Assembly: GCF_001457435.1 (NCBI RefSeq)
Contig: NZ_LN881717.1
Location: 1,125,339-1,189,338 of the forward strand
Direction: 5' to 3'
Origin: Actinobaculum massiliense
GTDB taxonomy: Bacteria > Actinomycetota > Actinomycetes > Actinomycetales > Actinomycetaceae
Length of the DNA stretch: 64,000 bases
Shown here: in pieces, positions 45,508 through 54,854 of the stretch
Layout of the letters: each line of letters begins with the position of its first letter
How positions within the stretch are numbered: position 1 is the stretch's first letter
Translations under genes and position numbers: made by a program
Notes under the pieces: generated by a model
What the model was told of the DNA's origin: nothing
The model's input: the letters and a program-made list of their open reading frames with translations, nothing else
Databases searched by the model: none

Positions 45508-46914
45508 TTAGTCGTTTCGGCGTCGTTGTTGCAAAACCACGCGACGCTCGAGCGGGGTGACCAGGAGGAGCGACACCAAGCAGAGCCCAAGGCCAGCGCA
45601 AATAATGATTGCTAGGCCAAACAACTGGTCGTTCGTTACCAATGACGCCATCGTTGCCGGCGCGAAAAGCAAGGAGATAAAACGGCCAAAAGCCGCGGTA
45701 AGGAGCGCGCATAAAACGAGCGGGCCGAAGGTTTGGAAAACCCGCGTCAGCGGAAAAACTCGTACCGGGAATCCCACCTTGTCCAAAGCCTGCGTCTGCG
45801 GTGCGCGATCGAATATATCCGATGCCTGATTGATCAGAATGCTGATAGCAGCAACCGCAAACCCCACAGCGAGGGTGATGTAAACACCGAAGCGAACATC
45901 CTGAATAAGGATTCTGCTCACCGGATCATTGGTCTCACCAGATGCGGCAAATGCGGCTGTCGAGGTGAAACCGGCGATAAAGCAGAGCAGAGCGAGGCCG
46001 CTGATTAAGCGCCACACCGCTTTCGGATCATCCAAAATGCGCCGGCCGGCCAGCAGTACGGGCACGCGACCAGACTTTGTGAGTGGCCAGGCAAAGATCT
46101 GCAGAACAAACGGCGCCGCCACGTTGATAGCGAAAACAACCGCGCCGACGATCACTAAACCCGTGGCCCACACAATCGTCTGCTGGTAGCTACCCCGAAA
46201 GGTACTGAAAAGCAGAACACTGATAACGGCGAGAACGAGGCCGACGAGTCGCCACCAACGCAAAGCCCGTGGCGTATGTTGACGTGCCACCCCCAAGGGT
46301 GAAATGCGCACCCGCTGCAGGCCGACGGTGGTAGACAGCAGGGCGATAGCCAGAAGCGCAAGAAGCACACAGACCATAAGCCAAAGAGGCAGAATCATCG
46401 ACTGCCAGGAAATCGGCTGGCCAATAAATGAGCCATTTGCCCACAGGGGAAGAGTGGAGAAGTAAGCGAAAACTCCGAGCGTTGCACCAAACATCCACTG
46501 AATGATCGTCTGCGTCAGAGTGATTACGGTTGTTTGCGCGCCGGTCATGCCCACCAGGCGCAGCGAGGCGAGCCGGCGTGAGCGGCCGGCCGCGCCGAGT
46601 TGCGCCGCGGAGGATCCGAGTGAAAAGACCGGAACTACCAGCAAAGCGCAGGCAAAACAGGCCAGAACCAGGTAAGCATTCGCGAACATATTGGCGTCAC
46701 GCGGATTGTCGAACAGTCCGTTCAAAGCCCGCGCAATTTCCGACGCCGAATTTGCCGATCCGCCGTAAAACATCCAGGCCCCGCCGGCAACCGTTAGCGC
46801 GAGGCAGGTAGAAATTCCGAAAGCAAGAACGGCCAAAACATCAAGCCAGCCGTCGCCCTGGCGCGCCTTGAGACGGGAAGTTGTGAGGAGGGAGGCGAGT
46901 TTCAGGGACCTCAT
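45508..46914 (-). CDS. FtsX-like ABC transporter permease
   Basis: 468 residues with about ten membrane helices (for example LAVLAFGISTCLALTVAGGA, VITLTQTIIQWMFGATLGVF, SMILPLWLMVCVLLALLAIALL, ISGLALLCFIAGFTSTAAF, LFGLAIIICAGLGLCLVSLLLV), fitting actinobacterial FtsX-type permeases of antimicrobial-peptide or lipoprotein exporters. The start overlaps the ATPase stop by four bases (ATGA). With the divergent two-component system it probably forms a stress- or peptide-responsive export module. Confidence 0.85.
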   Translation of the reverse strand: MRSLKLASLLTTSRLKARQGDGWLDVLAVLAFGISTCLALTVAGGAWMFYGGSANSASEIARALNGLFDNPRDANMFANAYLVLACFACALLVVPVFSLGSSAAQLGAAGRSRRLASLRLVGMTGAQTTVITLTQTIIQWMFGATLGVFAYFSTLPLWANGSFIGQPISWQSMILPLWLMVCVLLALLAIALLSTTVGLQRVRISPLGVARQHTPRALRWWRLVGLVLAVISVLLFSTFRGSYQQTIVWATGLVIVGAVVFAINVAAPFVLQIFAWPLTKSGRVPVLLAGRRILDDPKAVWRLISGLALLCFIAGFTSTAAFAASGETNDPVSRILIQDVRFGVYITLAVGFAVAAISILINQASDIFDRAPQTQALDKVGFPVRVFPLTRVFQTFGPLVLCALLTAAFGRFISLLFAPATMASLVTNDQLFGLAIIICAGLGLCLVSLLLVTPLERRVVLQQRRRND

Positions 46915-47699
46915 CGTTCTTCCCCCTCCCGCGAAGAATCCGCGTCTTTTGTACCAGTGGTTTGCGCACTCGGGGCTACGTCCTGCTGAGTGGCGCTTTG
47001 TGGTGTTCCTGCTACGTCCCGCGAAGAATCCGCGTGAATAACGCCGTCGCGAATTTCAACCAGTCGATCGCACCAGCCGGCGACTTTGGGATCGTGGGTG
47101 ACCATGACGAAAGTGGCGCCAGACATTCGCGCAGTCGTGGTCAGAACCTGCATGACCTCGTGGCCGGTGGATTGATCGAGTGCCCCGGTGGGCTCGTCGG
47201 CAAAGACGACGTCGGGATTGCCAGCAAGCGCCCGGGCGATGGCGACGCGTTGCATTTGCCCGCCGGACATTTCCCCGGGGCGGCGATTGCGCTCGCGGTC
47301 AACGCCGAGGCGGGCGAGCCACTGATCCGCCACGCTGAGCGCGCGGCGCCTGCCCATCCCGCTCAACATAAGAGGTACGGCCACGTTTTCGCGCGCCGGA
47401 AGTTCGGGAATGAGCTGGCCATCTTGGAAAACAAAGCCCATCCGGGCCAGGCGAAGTTTAGAGCGTTGCGCATCAGAAAGCGCGGAAACAACAGTTTCCC
47501 CGAGCTTCACGCGCCCGCGCGTGGGAGCCAAAATCCCAGCTAGGCAGTGCAGGAGGGTCGATTTTCCCGAGCCAGAGGGGCCCATAATCGCAACGGATTG
47601 CCCGGCCGGAATGAGGAGATCGACGCCGCGTAGCGCGTGCACTTCGTGAAAGTCCTTGGCGAGATCGCTCGCTCGTAAATGTGCTGGTTGTGTGTTCAT
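46911..47699 (-). CDS. ABC transporter ATP-binding protein (MacB/LolD type)
   Basis: 262 residues. Walker A GPSGSGKST, Q-loop FVFQDGQLIPELPARENV, signature MSGGQMQRVAIARAL, Walker B VVFADEPTGALD. Powers the FtsX-like permease encoded downstream. The last 40 residues form a low-complexity tail (ADSSRDVAG..., DADSSREGEER) in which two element-like sequences (AAGAATCCGCGT at about 46,936 and 47,024) are translated. Confidence 0.92.
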   Translation of the reverse strand: MNTQPAHLRASDLAKDFHEVHALRGVDLLIPAGQSVAIMGPSGSGKSTLLHCLAGILAPTRGRVKLGETVVSALSDAQRSKLRLARMGFVFQDGQLIPELPARENVAVPLMLSGMGRRRALSVADQWLARLGVDRERNRRPGEMSGGQMQRVAIARALAGNPDVVFADEPTGALDQSTGHEVMQVLTTTARMSGATFVMVTHDPKVAGWCDRLVEIRDGVIHADSSRDVAGTPQSATQQDVAPSAQTTGTKDADSSREGEER

Positions 47700-47756
47700 G
47701 GGTCAATTCTGTGAGTCTCGCGCGAGGTCCGAAACGGATTTTACTATCGCGTCAAG

Positions 47757-47772
47757 GTAGAGCTAGCTCTAC
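47757..47772. promoter_or_regulatory. Perfect 16-nt palindrome, candidate operator
   Basis: GTAGAGCTAGCTCTAC is an exact inverted repeat in the 144-bp divergent spacer between the ABC transporter and the two-component system, about 57 nt before the ATPase start codon. Its position suits a response-regulator binding site. Confidence 0.5.
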
Positions 47773-47843
47773 TCTTTCGATAATTCCGTGTCATTTTCAC
47801 CTGCCGGCGGGGCGATCTTGCCTGCGCGTGAAAAGATGAGGGT

Positions 47844-48911
47844 ATGCAGGAGGAACTGGAGGTCACGCGCGCCCAGCGCCGATCATTCCGCGCTTTTTTC
47901 GCGTTGGGAGTCGGCCTTACACTCGGCGCACTTATCGTCCTGTTCGCGGGGGTCGAGATGACGACGTATGAGCCTGCGCGTAGCCCGATGGCATTCATAA
48001 TTGTGGTCGTCGTGGTGGGGTGCGCGGGGCTTTGGCTTTTGACTCGGCGCCGTTTGAGGCATCTAGAGGACGCCACCCGCGGCTCGAGTACGTGGCGCCT
48101 TTCCGCGCGTGAGTACGGGTACGACGTCGCCGCGCGGCGCCAGGTTGCAGCGGCCTTCGAAATTGAGCGGCGCCGAATCGAGCGCGATTTGCACGACGGC
48201 GTGCAGCAATTCTTGGTTGCGGCGTCGATTGATGTAGGGGAGGCTGCTCTCATTCTTCAGGATGCAGAAAACGCGGAATCATCGGAGCGGGGGACGGGCC
48301 GAGAGGGGATCCTTGTCGATCGTGCCGATTTCGAGGAAAGCCGCAAGTTGATGGCCGCGGCTCAAGATAAAACTGAGCTAGCGCTCAAAGCCTTGCGCCG
48401 GACGGTGGCCGGAATTCACCCGAAGGTTCTTTCGGATCTGGGCCTTGAAGCCGCGGTTCGCGATTTGATCGAAACCTCGCCGGTAGATGCCACCCTCACG
48501 GTTCCCTACCCGCTACCAGAAATGACTGAAGGAGTTATCGCATCGGGGTACTTTGCGGCTTCGGAGGCACTGACGAACGCGGCCAAACACGCTCGCGGCG
48601 CACGCGTGAACGTCCTGCTTGTCGCGGGTCAGGAACTAGTGGTTGCGGTGAGCGATGACGGTCCCGGCGGTGCGGTGTTACGCGAAGGCGGGGGACTTGC
48701 CGGGCTCGCCGAGCGGTTGACCGCTTTTGGCGGGGAATTGACGGTGGCGTCTCCGCCTGGCGGTCCAACCACCGTCACGGCGAAGATCCCGCTTCTTTTA
48801 CAACGTGGCGAATTTGGCGTTACCAGCGTCTTCGAGCCTGCCGCAAAAGCGGGGGCGAGCGATGACGTCGAGCAACTTGGCAACCCGAGCAAAACTGAGG
48901 AAAACAAATGA
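47844..48911 (+). CDS. NarL-type sensor histidine kinase
   Basis: 355 residues. Two membrane helices (FFALGVGLTLGALIVLFAGV and MAFIIVVVVVGCAGLWLL) with a very short external loop, then HisKA_3 with phospho-His in IERDLHDGVQQFLVAAS and an ATPase domain (AASEALTNAAKHARGA, VSDDGPGG, GGLAGLAERLTAFGG). The small external loop suggests sensing within the membrane, as in transporter-linked kinases. A charged insertion after the His helix (DAENAESSERGTGREG) contains an element copy (48275). Overlaps the response regulator by four bases. Confidence 0.9.
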   Translation: MQEELEVTRAQRRSFRAFFALGVGLTLGALIVLFAGVEMTTYEPARSPMAFIIVVVVVGCAGLWLLTRRRLRHLEDATRGSSTWRLSAREYGYDVAARRQVAAAFEIERRRIERDLHDGVQQFLVAASIDVGEAALILQDAENAESSERGTGREGILVDRADFEESRKLMAAAQDKTELALKALRRTVAGIHPKVLSDLGLEAAVRDLIETSPVDATLTVPYPLPEMTEGVIASGYFAASEALTNAAKHARGARVNVLLVAGQELVVAVSDDGPGGAVLREGGGLAGLAERLTAFGGELTVASPPGGPTTVTAKIPLLLQRGEFGVTSVFEPAAKAGASDDVEQLGNPSKTEENK

Positions 48912-49726
48912 AAGTAATAGTCGCCGATGATTCCGCGCTTTTTCGCGAGGGCCTCGTAGGAATTCTTGAACGCCGCAAACATGAGGTGCTGGCGCAGGTG
49001 ACCAGCGCGGCGGAACTTATTGAGGCGGTCCGCGCCGCAAACGCAAAAAACGCGGAATCATCGCGAGAGGCGGACGGTAGCGAAGGAGCGCGGCGCGCTG
49101 ATGACGCCGTGGCTAGCGAAGACGAAAAAAGAAGCGGAATTATCGCCGAGGCGGGACGGAGCATCGACGTCGTCATTACGGATGTGCGAATGCCGCCGAA
49201 TATGACCGACGACGGTCTGCGGGCGGCGGTTGGAATTCGACGGGAATTTCCAAACATCGGAATCGTCGTGCTCTCGCAGTACGTCGCGCCCGCCTATGCG
49301 CGCGAACTCTTCGCTCCGTCGACCTCCGCAACGCCGGGGTTCGGCGCGGTCGATGCCAGTGACGACGCCGGAGGCGGATTGGCCTATTTACTCAAAGATC
49401 GCGTGGCGCGGGTGGCAGATTTTCTCCGCTCCCTCGAAGTTGTTGCGGGCGGCGGAGTCGTCATTGATCCAGAAGTGGCCGGAGAACTGATGCGTGGCCA
49501 ACCCTCCCAGCTCGCGATGATGACGGAGCGCGAGCTCGAAATCCTTGATCTCATGGCGAAAGGCCTCTCCAATAGCGAATTGGCCGAGCGGCTTTATCTC
49601 TCAGCGGCCACGATCTCGAAACACGTGGCGAGTATCTTCATGAAGCTTGGTATGGGGCCGGGGGAGGAAAATCGCCGCGTGCGGGCTGTGCTGGCATACC
49701 TGACGGAGAAGAACTGGCAGAAGTAG
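48908..49726 (+). CDS. LuxR-type response regulator with an expanded receiver domain
   Basis: 272 residues, longer than the usual about 215. Receiver: VIVADDSALFREGLV, phospho-Asp in IDVVITDVRMPP at residue 92 (normally about 54), LLKDRV. The shift is due to an insertion of nearly 40 residues (about 46-84, NAKNAESSREADGSE...) that contains two dispersed-element copies (cores at 49054 and 49136). A second, smaller addition lies at APSTSATPGFGAVDASDDAGG. C-terminal LuxR helix-turn-helix: TERELEILDLMAKGLSNSELAERLYLSAATISKHVASI. It probably controls the divergent ABC transporter. Confidence 0.9.
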   Translation: MKVIVADDSALFREGLVGILERRKHEVLAQVTSAAELIEAVRAANAKNAESSREADGSEGARRADDAVASEDEKRSGIIAEAGRSIDVVITDVRMPPNMTDDGLRAAVGIRREFPNIGIVVLSQYVAPAYARELFAPSTSATPGFGAVDASDDAGGGLAYLLKDRVARVADFLRSLEVVAGGGVVIDPEVAGELMRGQPSQLAMMTERELEILDLMAKGLSNSELAERLYLSAATISKHVASIFMKLGMGPGEENRRVRAVLAYLTEKNWQK

Positions 49727-49743
49727 CCCGCTAGCATAGATCC

Positions 49744-52386
49744 GTGCCTCTTTCTCTGCGCGATCTGCTTGATAACCCGCCCGACTTGCCTGTTGCCAAG
49801 GTGCTCTGCCAGGTGCGGGAAGATCTGGAGGCGGCCGACGGCCTCGCAGTTATTCAGGCTCCGCCCGGCACCGGCAAAACCACCCTTATCCCGCCGCTGG
49901 TGGCGCAGTGGATTGCGGATCGCGGCGCTCGCGATGCGGCCACGGGAGCCCCCAGTAGCGTGATAGTCACGCAGCCGCGCCGGGTTGCGGCGCGCGCCGC
50001 CGCGCGTCGAATCGCGAATTTGCTCGGCGAGCCGGTGGGAGAGACGGTCGGCTTCTCGGTGCGCGGAGAAACGAAGCGCTCGGCGCGCACCCGAATAGAA
50101 ATGGTGACCCCCGGCGTGCTTGTGCGCCGTTTACAGGCAAACCCCGAGTTGCCCGGGGTGAGCGCGATAATTTTGGATGAAATCCACGAGCGCCACCTCG
50201 ATTCCGACCTGGCATTGGCCTTCGCGGCGGACGTTCGCGGGGCACTCCGCCCTGATTTGGCGCTGATTGCGATGTCCGCAACCGTCGAAGCGCAGGCAAC
50301 CGCCCGGGTGCTGAGCGAAACCGGCGGCGCAGCGCGAATTGTGAGTATCCCGGGCGAGATTTTTCCGCTCGATATTCATTTTGCGGCGCCGCCAAGCGGA
50401 TGCGAGCCGTTAGGCGCGGTCGGTCGCGAATCCATTGGCGTGCGGCGCGAGTTTCTGGGGCACGTCACCCGAACCGTGGCGCGCGCCCTACGCGAAACGA
50501 GCGGAAACATCCTGGTTTTCTTACCGGGTGTTCGGGAGGTCGACGCCGTTGCCACGCAGTTGCGAAGTCTCGATGTCGCAGATGATCTCGGCATTTTTCG
50601 GTTGCACGGCTCCCTGCCCGCGCGCGAACAGGACGCGGCGCTGGCGGATCCATATTCTGCAGCCGCGAGTAGCGGTGAGGTTTCGCGCATCCAGCGCCGG
50701 GTCATTGTTTCGACGGCGATCGCGGAATCATCGCTGACCGTGCCAGGGGTGTCAGTCGTCGTCGACGCCGGACTTTCCCGCGAGCCGCGTACCGACTACA
50801 GTAACGGAATCTCAGGATTGGTGACCGTTCTGGAATCTCAAGCGGCAGGAATTCAGCGTGCGGGACGCGCGGGCCGGCTGGGTCCCGGAACCGTATACCG
50901 GACGATGAGCGAAGCCACCTGGGCGCGTCTGGCGTCGCAGTCGGAACCGGAGATCAATACCGCGGATTTAACGGATTTTCTTCTCCAGCTGGCTGTTTGG
51001 GGCACACCGCGAGGCGAAGGCTTACCGCTTTTGGACCCGCCACCGAGCGGCGCAATCGAAAGCGGAGAACGCACTTTGCGTGGCCTGGAGCTCATCCACC
51101 CGGATGGAAGCGCAAAGCCCGAGGCCTCGATCTACGCGCGCTTTCCGATGGATCCGCGGCTTGCTCGCGGCATGCTACGGGGCGTCGGAGTGGCGGGTGA
51201 AGCCGGAGCAGCCCGCATTGGGGCCGCGCTCGCCGACGATCCGCGTGTTGCCGGCGCCGATTTCACCACCTGGCGCCGAGCGGTTTCTCCCGCCGGGTCC
51301 CAGCAGGCGAAGCGTTTGCAGGGTGCGCTCCGTGAAGCGATAGAAGACCTCGGTGCTCAAGACGCATCGAGGCCAGACGCGGTTGGCGGTGCTTCTTCGC
51401 TCACGCAACCGGCTGTGTTGGCCGCCGTTATTGCTCCTGCATTCCCGGACAGGCTCGCCAGAATCCGTCCGAGCTCGGACCCGGCTCACCCCAGCCTGCG
51501 TTATTTGCTCACCTGCGGAGCGGGCGCAACGCTTCCGGAAAACTCACCACTGATTGGTGAAGAATGGCTCGCTATTTCCTCATTGACCTCTCCAGCTGGC
51601 CGCGCCGACGCGATGATTCGCGCCGCCGTTCCCATCTCGGGTGCTGATGCGATTGCCGCCGGTGAGGCGATGCTAGAAACCCGCTCCGACATCGTTTTCG
51701 AACGCAACAGATTGCGCGGCTCCGAAACCGAATACCTGGGTGCAATTGAGCTTTCCACTCGTCCGCTGAAACAAATCCCCGAGCAGGCGGCGCGCGAATG
51801 GATCGCCCGCGCCGTCGCAGACGGTTCCCTCCCGATCGAATTCAGCGAAGATTCCGAGGTTTTGCGTCAGCGATTGGCTTTCCTCCACGAGGTGATGGGT
51901 GAACCGTGGCCGGATGTTTCGCGTTCCGCATTAGCGGCGCGTCTGGAGGAATTGGCCGGTCCCGAACTTTCCGCGCTTTCTCGAGGTGGCACATTCCGCT
52001 CGCTCACAGCAGAGCAGCTAAAAAGGATCTTCCCCTGGCCCGAGGCCGCTAAAATCGACGAGCTCGCTCCGACGTCGATCACCATTCCTACTGGAGAACG
52101 CCGTCGTATCGACTATTCGCGTCCGCTCCCGACCGTGCGCCTGCGCGTGCAGGAGGCATTTGGGTGGAAATCGACGCCGAGAATTGCGGGCGGAAAAGTG
52201 CCGATCACCCTGGAACTGCTCTCACCCGCGCAACGCCCGGTCGCCATCACCGACGATCTCGCGAGTTTTTGGGCGGGCGCCTACGCCGACGTACGCGCGG
52301 AAATGCGAGGGCGATATCCGAAGCATCCGTGGCCTGACGACGGCGCCAATGCCCTACCGACTAATAGGATAAAAAGGCGTAGGTAA
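49744..52386 (+). CDS. hrpB: ATP-dependent helicase HrpB
   Basis: 880 residues, GTG start. DEAH-family: QAPPGTGKTTLIPP (Walker A), TQPRRVAARAAARRIA, ILDEIHERHLDSDLAL (DEIH), IAMSATVEAQA (SAT), ESQAAGIQRAGRAGRLGPG (motif VI). Helicase-associated middle domain and the HrpB C-terminal domain ending FWAGAYADVRAEMRGRYPKHPWPDD. Likely an RNA helicase; its biological role is poorly defined in bacteria. An element copy in IAESSLTV (50726) coincides with a conserved motif. Confidence 0.93.
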   Translation: MPLSLRDLLDNPPDLPVAKVLCQVREDLEAADGLAVIQAPPGTGKTTLIPPLVAQWIADRGARDAATGAPSSVIVTQPRRVAARAAARRIANLLGEPVGETVGFSVRGETKRSARTRIEMVTPGVLVRRLQANPELPGVSAIILDEIHERHLDSDLALAFAADVRGALRPDLALIAMSATVEAQATARVLSETGGAARIVSIPGEIFPLDIHFAAPPSGCEPLGAVGRESIGVRREFLGHVTRTVARALRETSGNILVFLPGVREVDAVATQLRSLDVADDLGIFRLHGSLPAREQDAALADPYSAAASSGEVSRIQRRVIVSTAIAESSLTVPGVSVVVDAGLSREPRTDYSNGISGLVTVLESQAAGIQRAGRAGRLGPGTVYRTMSEATWARLASQSEPEINTADLTDFLLQLAVWGTPRGEGLPLLDPPPSGAIESGERTLRGLELIHPDGSAKPEASIYARFPMDPRLARGMLRGVGVAGEAGAARIGAALADDPRVAGADFTTWRRAVSPAGSQQAKRLQGALREAIEDLGAQDASRPDAVGGASSLTQPAVLAAVIAPAFPDRLARIRPSSDPAHPSLRYLLTCGAGATLPENSPLIGEEWLAISSLTSPAGRADAMIRAAVPISGADAIAAGEAMLETRSDIVFERNRLRGSETEYLGAIELSTRPLKQIPEQAAREWIARAVADGSLPIEFSEDSEVLRQRLAFLHEVMGEPWPDVSRSALAARLEELAGPELSALSRGGTFRSLTAEQLKRIFPWPEAAKIDELAPTSITIPTGERRRIDYSRPLPTVRLRVQEAFGWKSTPRIAGGKVPITLELLSPAQRPVAITDDLASFWAGAYADVRAEMRGRYPKHPWPDDGANALPTNRIKRRR

Positions 52387-52429
52387 CGCAGTATTCGCAG
52401 GCAGCGGTCGGCGGGCTCGGGTTGCGCCC

Positions 52430-52927
52430 TCAGTACCCAAATGTGAGCGTGGGGGTTTGCACCTCGTCCTCGAACTCATCTCGCAAGGCCTGCGCTCCGG
52501 CGGCGAAATGCTGTAGGCGCTCGTGTAGCTGGGCTCCAGTGATCGATCCGAGCGGTAGCGCAATTCGCAATACGAGGAGTGAATCGAGCATAACTAAGTC
52601 GCCGTCGAGCAGATTCGCCGTCGCCGCGAAAATTCTTCGGAGAACTTTTTCGGTGGGGGCGTCCACAATTGGCGCGGAAAAGTAGGCGATGTCGCCCAGC
52701 GAGGGCACCGGCGCATAGGAACAAATGACCGTTTGCGCCTTGTCATCCGATTTCCACGCGACTCTAAAGGTATAGTTCTGGTTCGCCACGTCGCGTTTCG
52801 CGCTGTAATCGGCTATGAGGACCTCATAAAGATCGGAACTATCGCGAATCGATTTTTCCGCGAAATCTGAGGGGAGCGCAGGAGCGGCAGAGGCACGCGC
52901 GGTCTTCTTGCGATTTTTCCCGAACAT
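52430..52927 (-). CDS. YbjN-like hypothetical protein (first of three)
   Basis: 165 residues. Basic start MFGKNRKKTARAS, then a mixed alpha/beta domain (FRVAWKSDDKAQTVICSYAPV..., LRRIFAATANLLDGDLVMLDSLLVLRIALPLGSI) that looks like a YbjN/type III secretion chaperone fold. Function unknown. The stop lies 44 nt past the convergent hrpB stop. It follows the next gene by one base, so the three minus-strand genes form an operon. Confidence 0.75.
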   Translation of the reverse strand: MFGKNRKKTARASAAPALPSDFAEKSIRDSSDLYEVLIADYSAKRDVANQNYTFRVAWKSDDKAQTVICSYAPVPSLGDIAYFSAPIVDAPTEKVLRRIFAATANLLDGDLVMLDSLLVLRIALPLGSITGAQLHERLQHFAAGAQALRDEFEDEVQTPTLTFGY

Positions 52928-52928
52928 A

Positions 52929-53456
52929 TTAGTTCCTACCTTCCATAATGTCGCGAGCTTCGCTTGCGATGAGGCGCGCCGCCTTCCCGATCCAAGTGGG
53001 ATCGGCGGGTAGATGCGCGGAAAAGTGGACGTGCGGAAGATTGCCGAGGAGGCGGATTCCTCCTAGCGGGAGGTCTTCCGCCGCTCGGACTACGCGGATC
53101 AGATCCGGACCTTTCGGGTCGATCCCGAGCCGTTCGAGCAGCGCCTCTTCGCCCGTCGCGTCGGAGAGAGTGATGTTAGAAGTCGCGGAATTAGGGCCGG
53201 AGGCAGCGGAGGTACTATCCACGTCGGGCTCTTGCCCGCTTCGTCCTTGCATAACGCGAGAAAAAACCGGGGCGGCCAGGTGCACCACTTCTCCGCCGTC
53301 GCGCATAGAGGAAGATCCGCGCCACGCCGTCACGGGGACGTCACTGATACGGAACCGGAGCGCGCCGTCATCACCCGCGGTAGCGCCAAAATCCTGCTCG
53401 AACATTGCGGCAACCTCGGCCCATTCGCCGGCATCGGAAATATTTTCACTGCTCAT
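52929..53456 (-). CDS. YbjN-like hypothetical protein (second of three)
   Basis: 175 residues from ATG 53456 (GAGGAG seven nt upstream; it overlaps the upstream stop). Shows WAEVAAMFEQDFGATAGDDGALRFRISDVPVTAWRGS and LPHVHFSAHLPADPTWIGKAARLIASEARDIME, chaperone-like alpha/beta pattern shared loosely with its neighbours. A low-complexity loop (DSTSAASGPNSATSNITLSD) interrupts the middle. Function unknown. Confidence 0.75.
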   Translation of the reverse strand: MSSENISDAGEWAEVAAMFEQDFGATAGDDGALRFRISDVPVTAWRGSSSMRDGGEVVHLAAPVFSRVMQGRSGQEPDVDSTSAASGPNSATSNITLSDATGEEALLERLGIDPKGPDLIRVVRAAEDLPLGGIRLLGNLPHVHFSAHLPADPTWIGKAARLIASEARDIMEGRN

Positions 53457-53457
53457 G

Positions 53458-54675
53458 TCAGTTCTCCTCGTCTTCCGAAGATTCCGCGTTTTCGCCTTCC
53501 CCGCCGGAAAGCCCTTCGCCAAAAAGGTCCAGTTCTGCCTGGGCGCGCGAGGCCACACGCAAAGCGCTGAGCGCGAGCGAGGTTTCCTGTTCCAGAACCA
53601 GGCGCTGTGTTAGACCAGCGAGCTCAAGGGAATGCACGTAGGCAATTTCGCCGCCCGCGCTCACCACGCCGCCCAGCCCCTCGTTTGCCGCGGCCTCCGC
53701 GGTCAATCGGAGGAGGCGCGGAGTGGACTCGCCAATCGTGGTGGAAAGATACGCGGAATCTTCGCCGGAAGGGAGAACGTTGCGCGTGACGGAAAGCGGG
53801 ATGTGCTGGCCGTTGACCACCACCATCATTTCAAATCCGAACTGAAGCTCCTGCGCGTCGCCCTCCTGATTGGCGATGAGGTCATTCCAAGAAATCACGC
53901 GATGATCGGGGTCGTCGAGCCCGTCAATATCCGTTTCGCTGGCCTGATCGTTTGCGAAGTCATCGCGCGGCGCCGGGGTTGGACCCATCTGCCCGAAAGT
54001 TTGGTCCGTACTCGCGGTTTCGGCGTTATAGGTACCCGCTGCGTTGAAGTTTCCGCCGTCGGCGGCTTCGTCGGGGAAAAGGTCGTCTGGAAGAAGGTCG
54101 CTGTGAGCGTTCGCTCGCTCCACGTTTTCCGCCGACGCCGCAATTGCATCGCCGCCAAAGTTTTCCTCTTTCGTTGGTGGCCGATTGTCTAGGCCGCGCA
54201 CGAAAATCGCCTTCGCGTCGATACCGGCGATAATCGCAAATTTGACCATCGAGGAAAAACGCGAGAAAGAGAGGTCGGCGGCGCGCAGAGCCACGTGGAG
54301 ATAGGCATCGGTGCCGCGAACCCGGATCGCGCCGAAGGCGAAGGTTTCCCCAACCCAGCCCGAAAGGCCAGCTAGATCCACTAAATCCGCCGTTCCTACG
54401 CGGAACCAAATCCCGAAGCAGATCTTTCCGAGCCGATCGCGAGCGGGGCTGACCTCGACGACGTCGACCACCGGTCCAATTGCAATGCGCAGTAACATGC
54501 GGCGGGCGGTGACTTCGGGACGTAACTGCGTGCGGCAAGCCGTGACGAGTTTTTCCCAGGAATCGACGATGTATGCCGGCGAATCGGGGCCAGCAGGCAT
54601 CGCGTCGAGCTTCGCCTCCTTGGCGATTGCGTCGATTTCTGCGGCGAGAGCTTCGAAATCAGGATCTTCAGACAT
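53458..54675 (-). CDS. YbjN-like hypothetical protein (third of three, two domains)
   Basis: 405 residues from ATG 54675 (GTAGGG eight nt upstream). Two related alpha/beta halves, about 25-175 (SWEKLVTACRTQLRPEVTARRMLLRIAIGPVVDVVEV...) and 265-385 (SWNDLIANQEGDAQELQFGFEMMVVVNGQHIPLSV...), joined by an acidic low-complexity linker of about 90 residues. The C-terminus GENAESSEDEEN carries an element copy (about 53,478). Two YbjN-like domains plus two single-domain neighbours suggest duplication. No function can be assigned. Confidence 0.75.
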   Translation of the reverse strand: MSEDPDFEALAAEIDAIAKEAKLDAMPAGPDSPAYIVDSWEKLVTACRTQLRPEVTARRMLLRIAIGPVVDVVEVSPARDRLGKICFGIWFRVGTADLVDLAGLSGWVGETFAFGAIRVRGTDAYLHVALRAADLSFSRFSSMVKFAIIAGIDAKAIFVRGLDNRPPTKEENFGGDAIAASAENVERANAHSDLLPDDLFPDEAADGGNFNAAGTYNAETASTDQTFGQMGPTPAPRDDFANDQASETDIDGLDDPDHRVISWNDLIANQEGDAQELQFGFEMMVVVNGQHIPLSVTRNVLPSGEDSAYLSTTIGESTPRLLRLTAEAAANEGLGGVVSAGGEIAYVHSLELAGLTQRLVLEQETSLALSALRVASRAQAELDLFGEGLSGGEGENAESSEDEEN

Positions 54676-54819
54676 GTCATCAACCCTACCTTCGAGCCCG
54701 CCGCCCTCCGCGATCATTCTGCGTTTCTTTTCTTTCATTCTCGCCCGGCGCGAAGGCCAGGTTTTTCTCGCCCGGCGCGCTCCGAAATCTGATGCAAATT
54801 AAAAGTTAGGAAGGCCGTA

Positions 54820-54854
54820 TTGATTTGTTCGGGTAGCCGAAATATGCTCGCAAC
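54820..54854 (+). promoter_or_regulatory. Predicted leaderless promoter of the metal-transport operon
   Basis: -35 TTGATT (54820-54825), 17-nt spacer, -10 TATGCT (54843-54848), then six nt to the ATG at 54855. No ribosome site precedes that ATG. The geometry puts the transcription start on the ATG itself, as in the leaderless mRNAs common in actinobacteria. Confidence 0.5.

Noticed and set aside
54780-54854. Zur or DtxR/MntR operator before the metal transporter
   Set aside because: No palindrome of adequate quality was found near the promoter.
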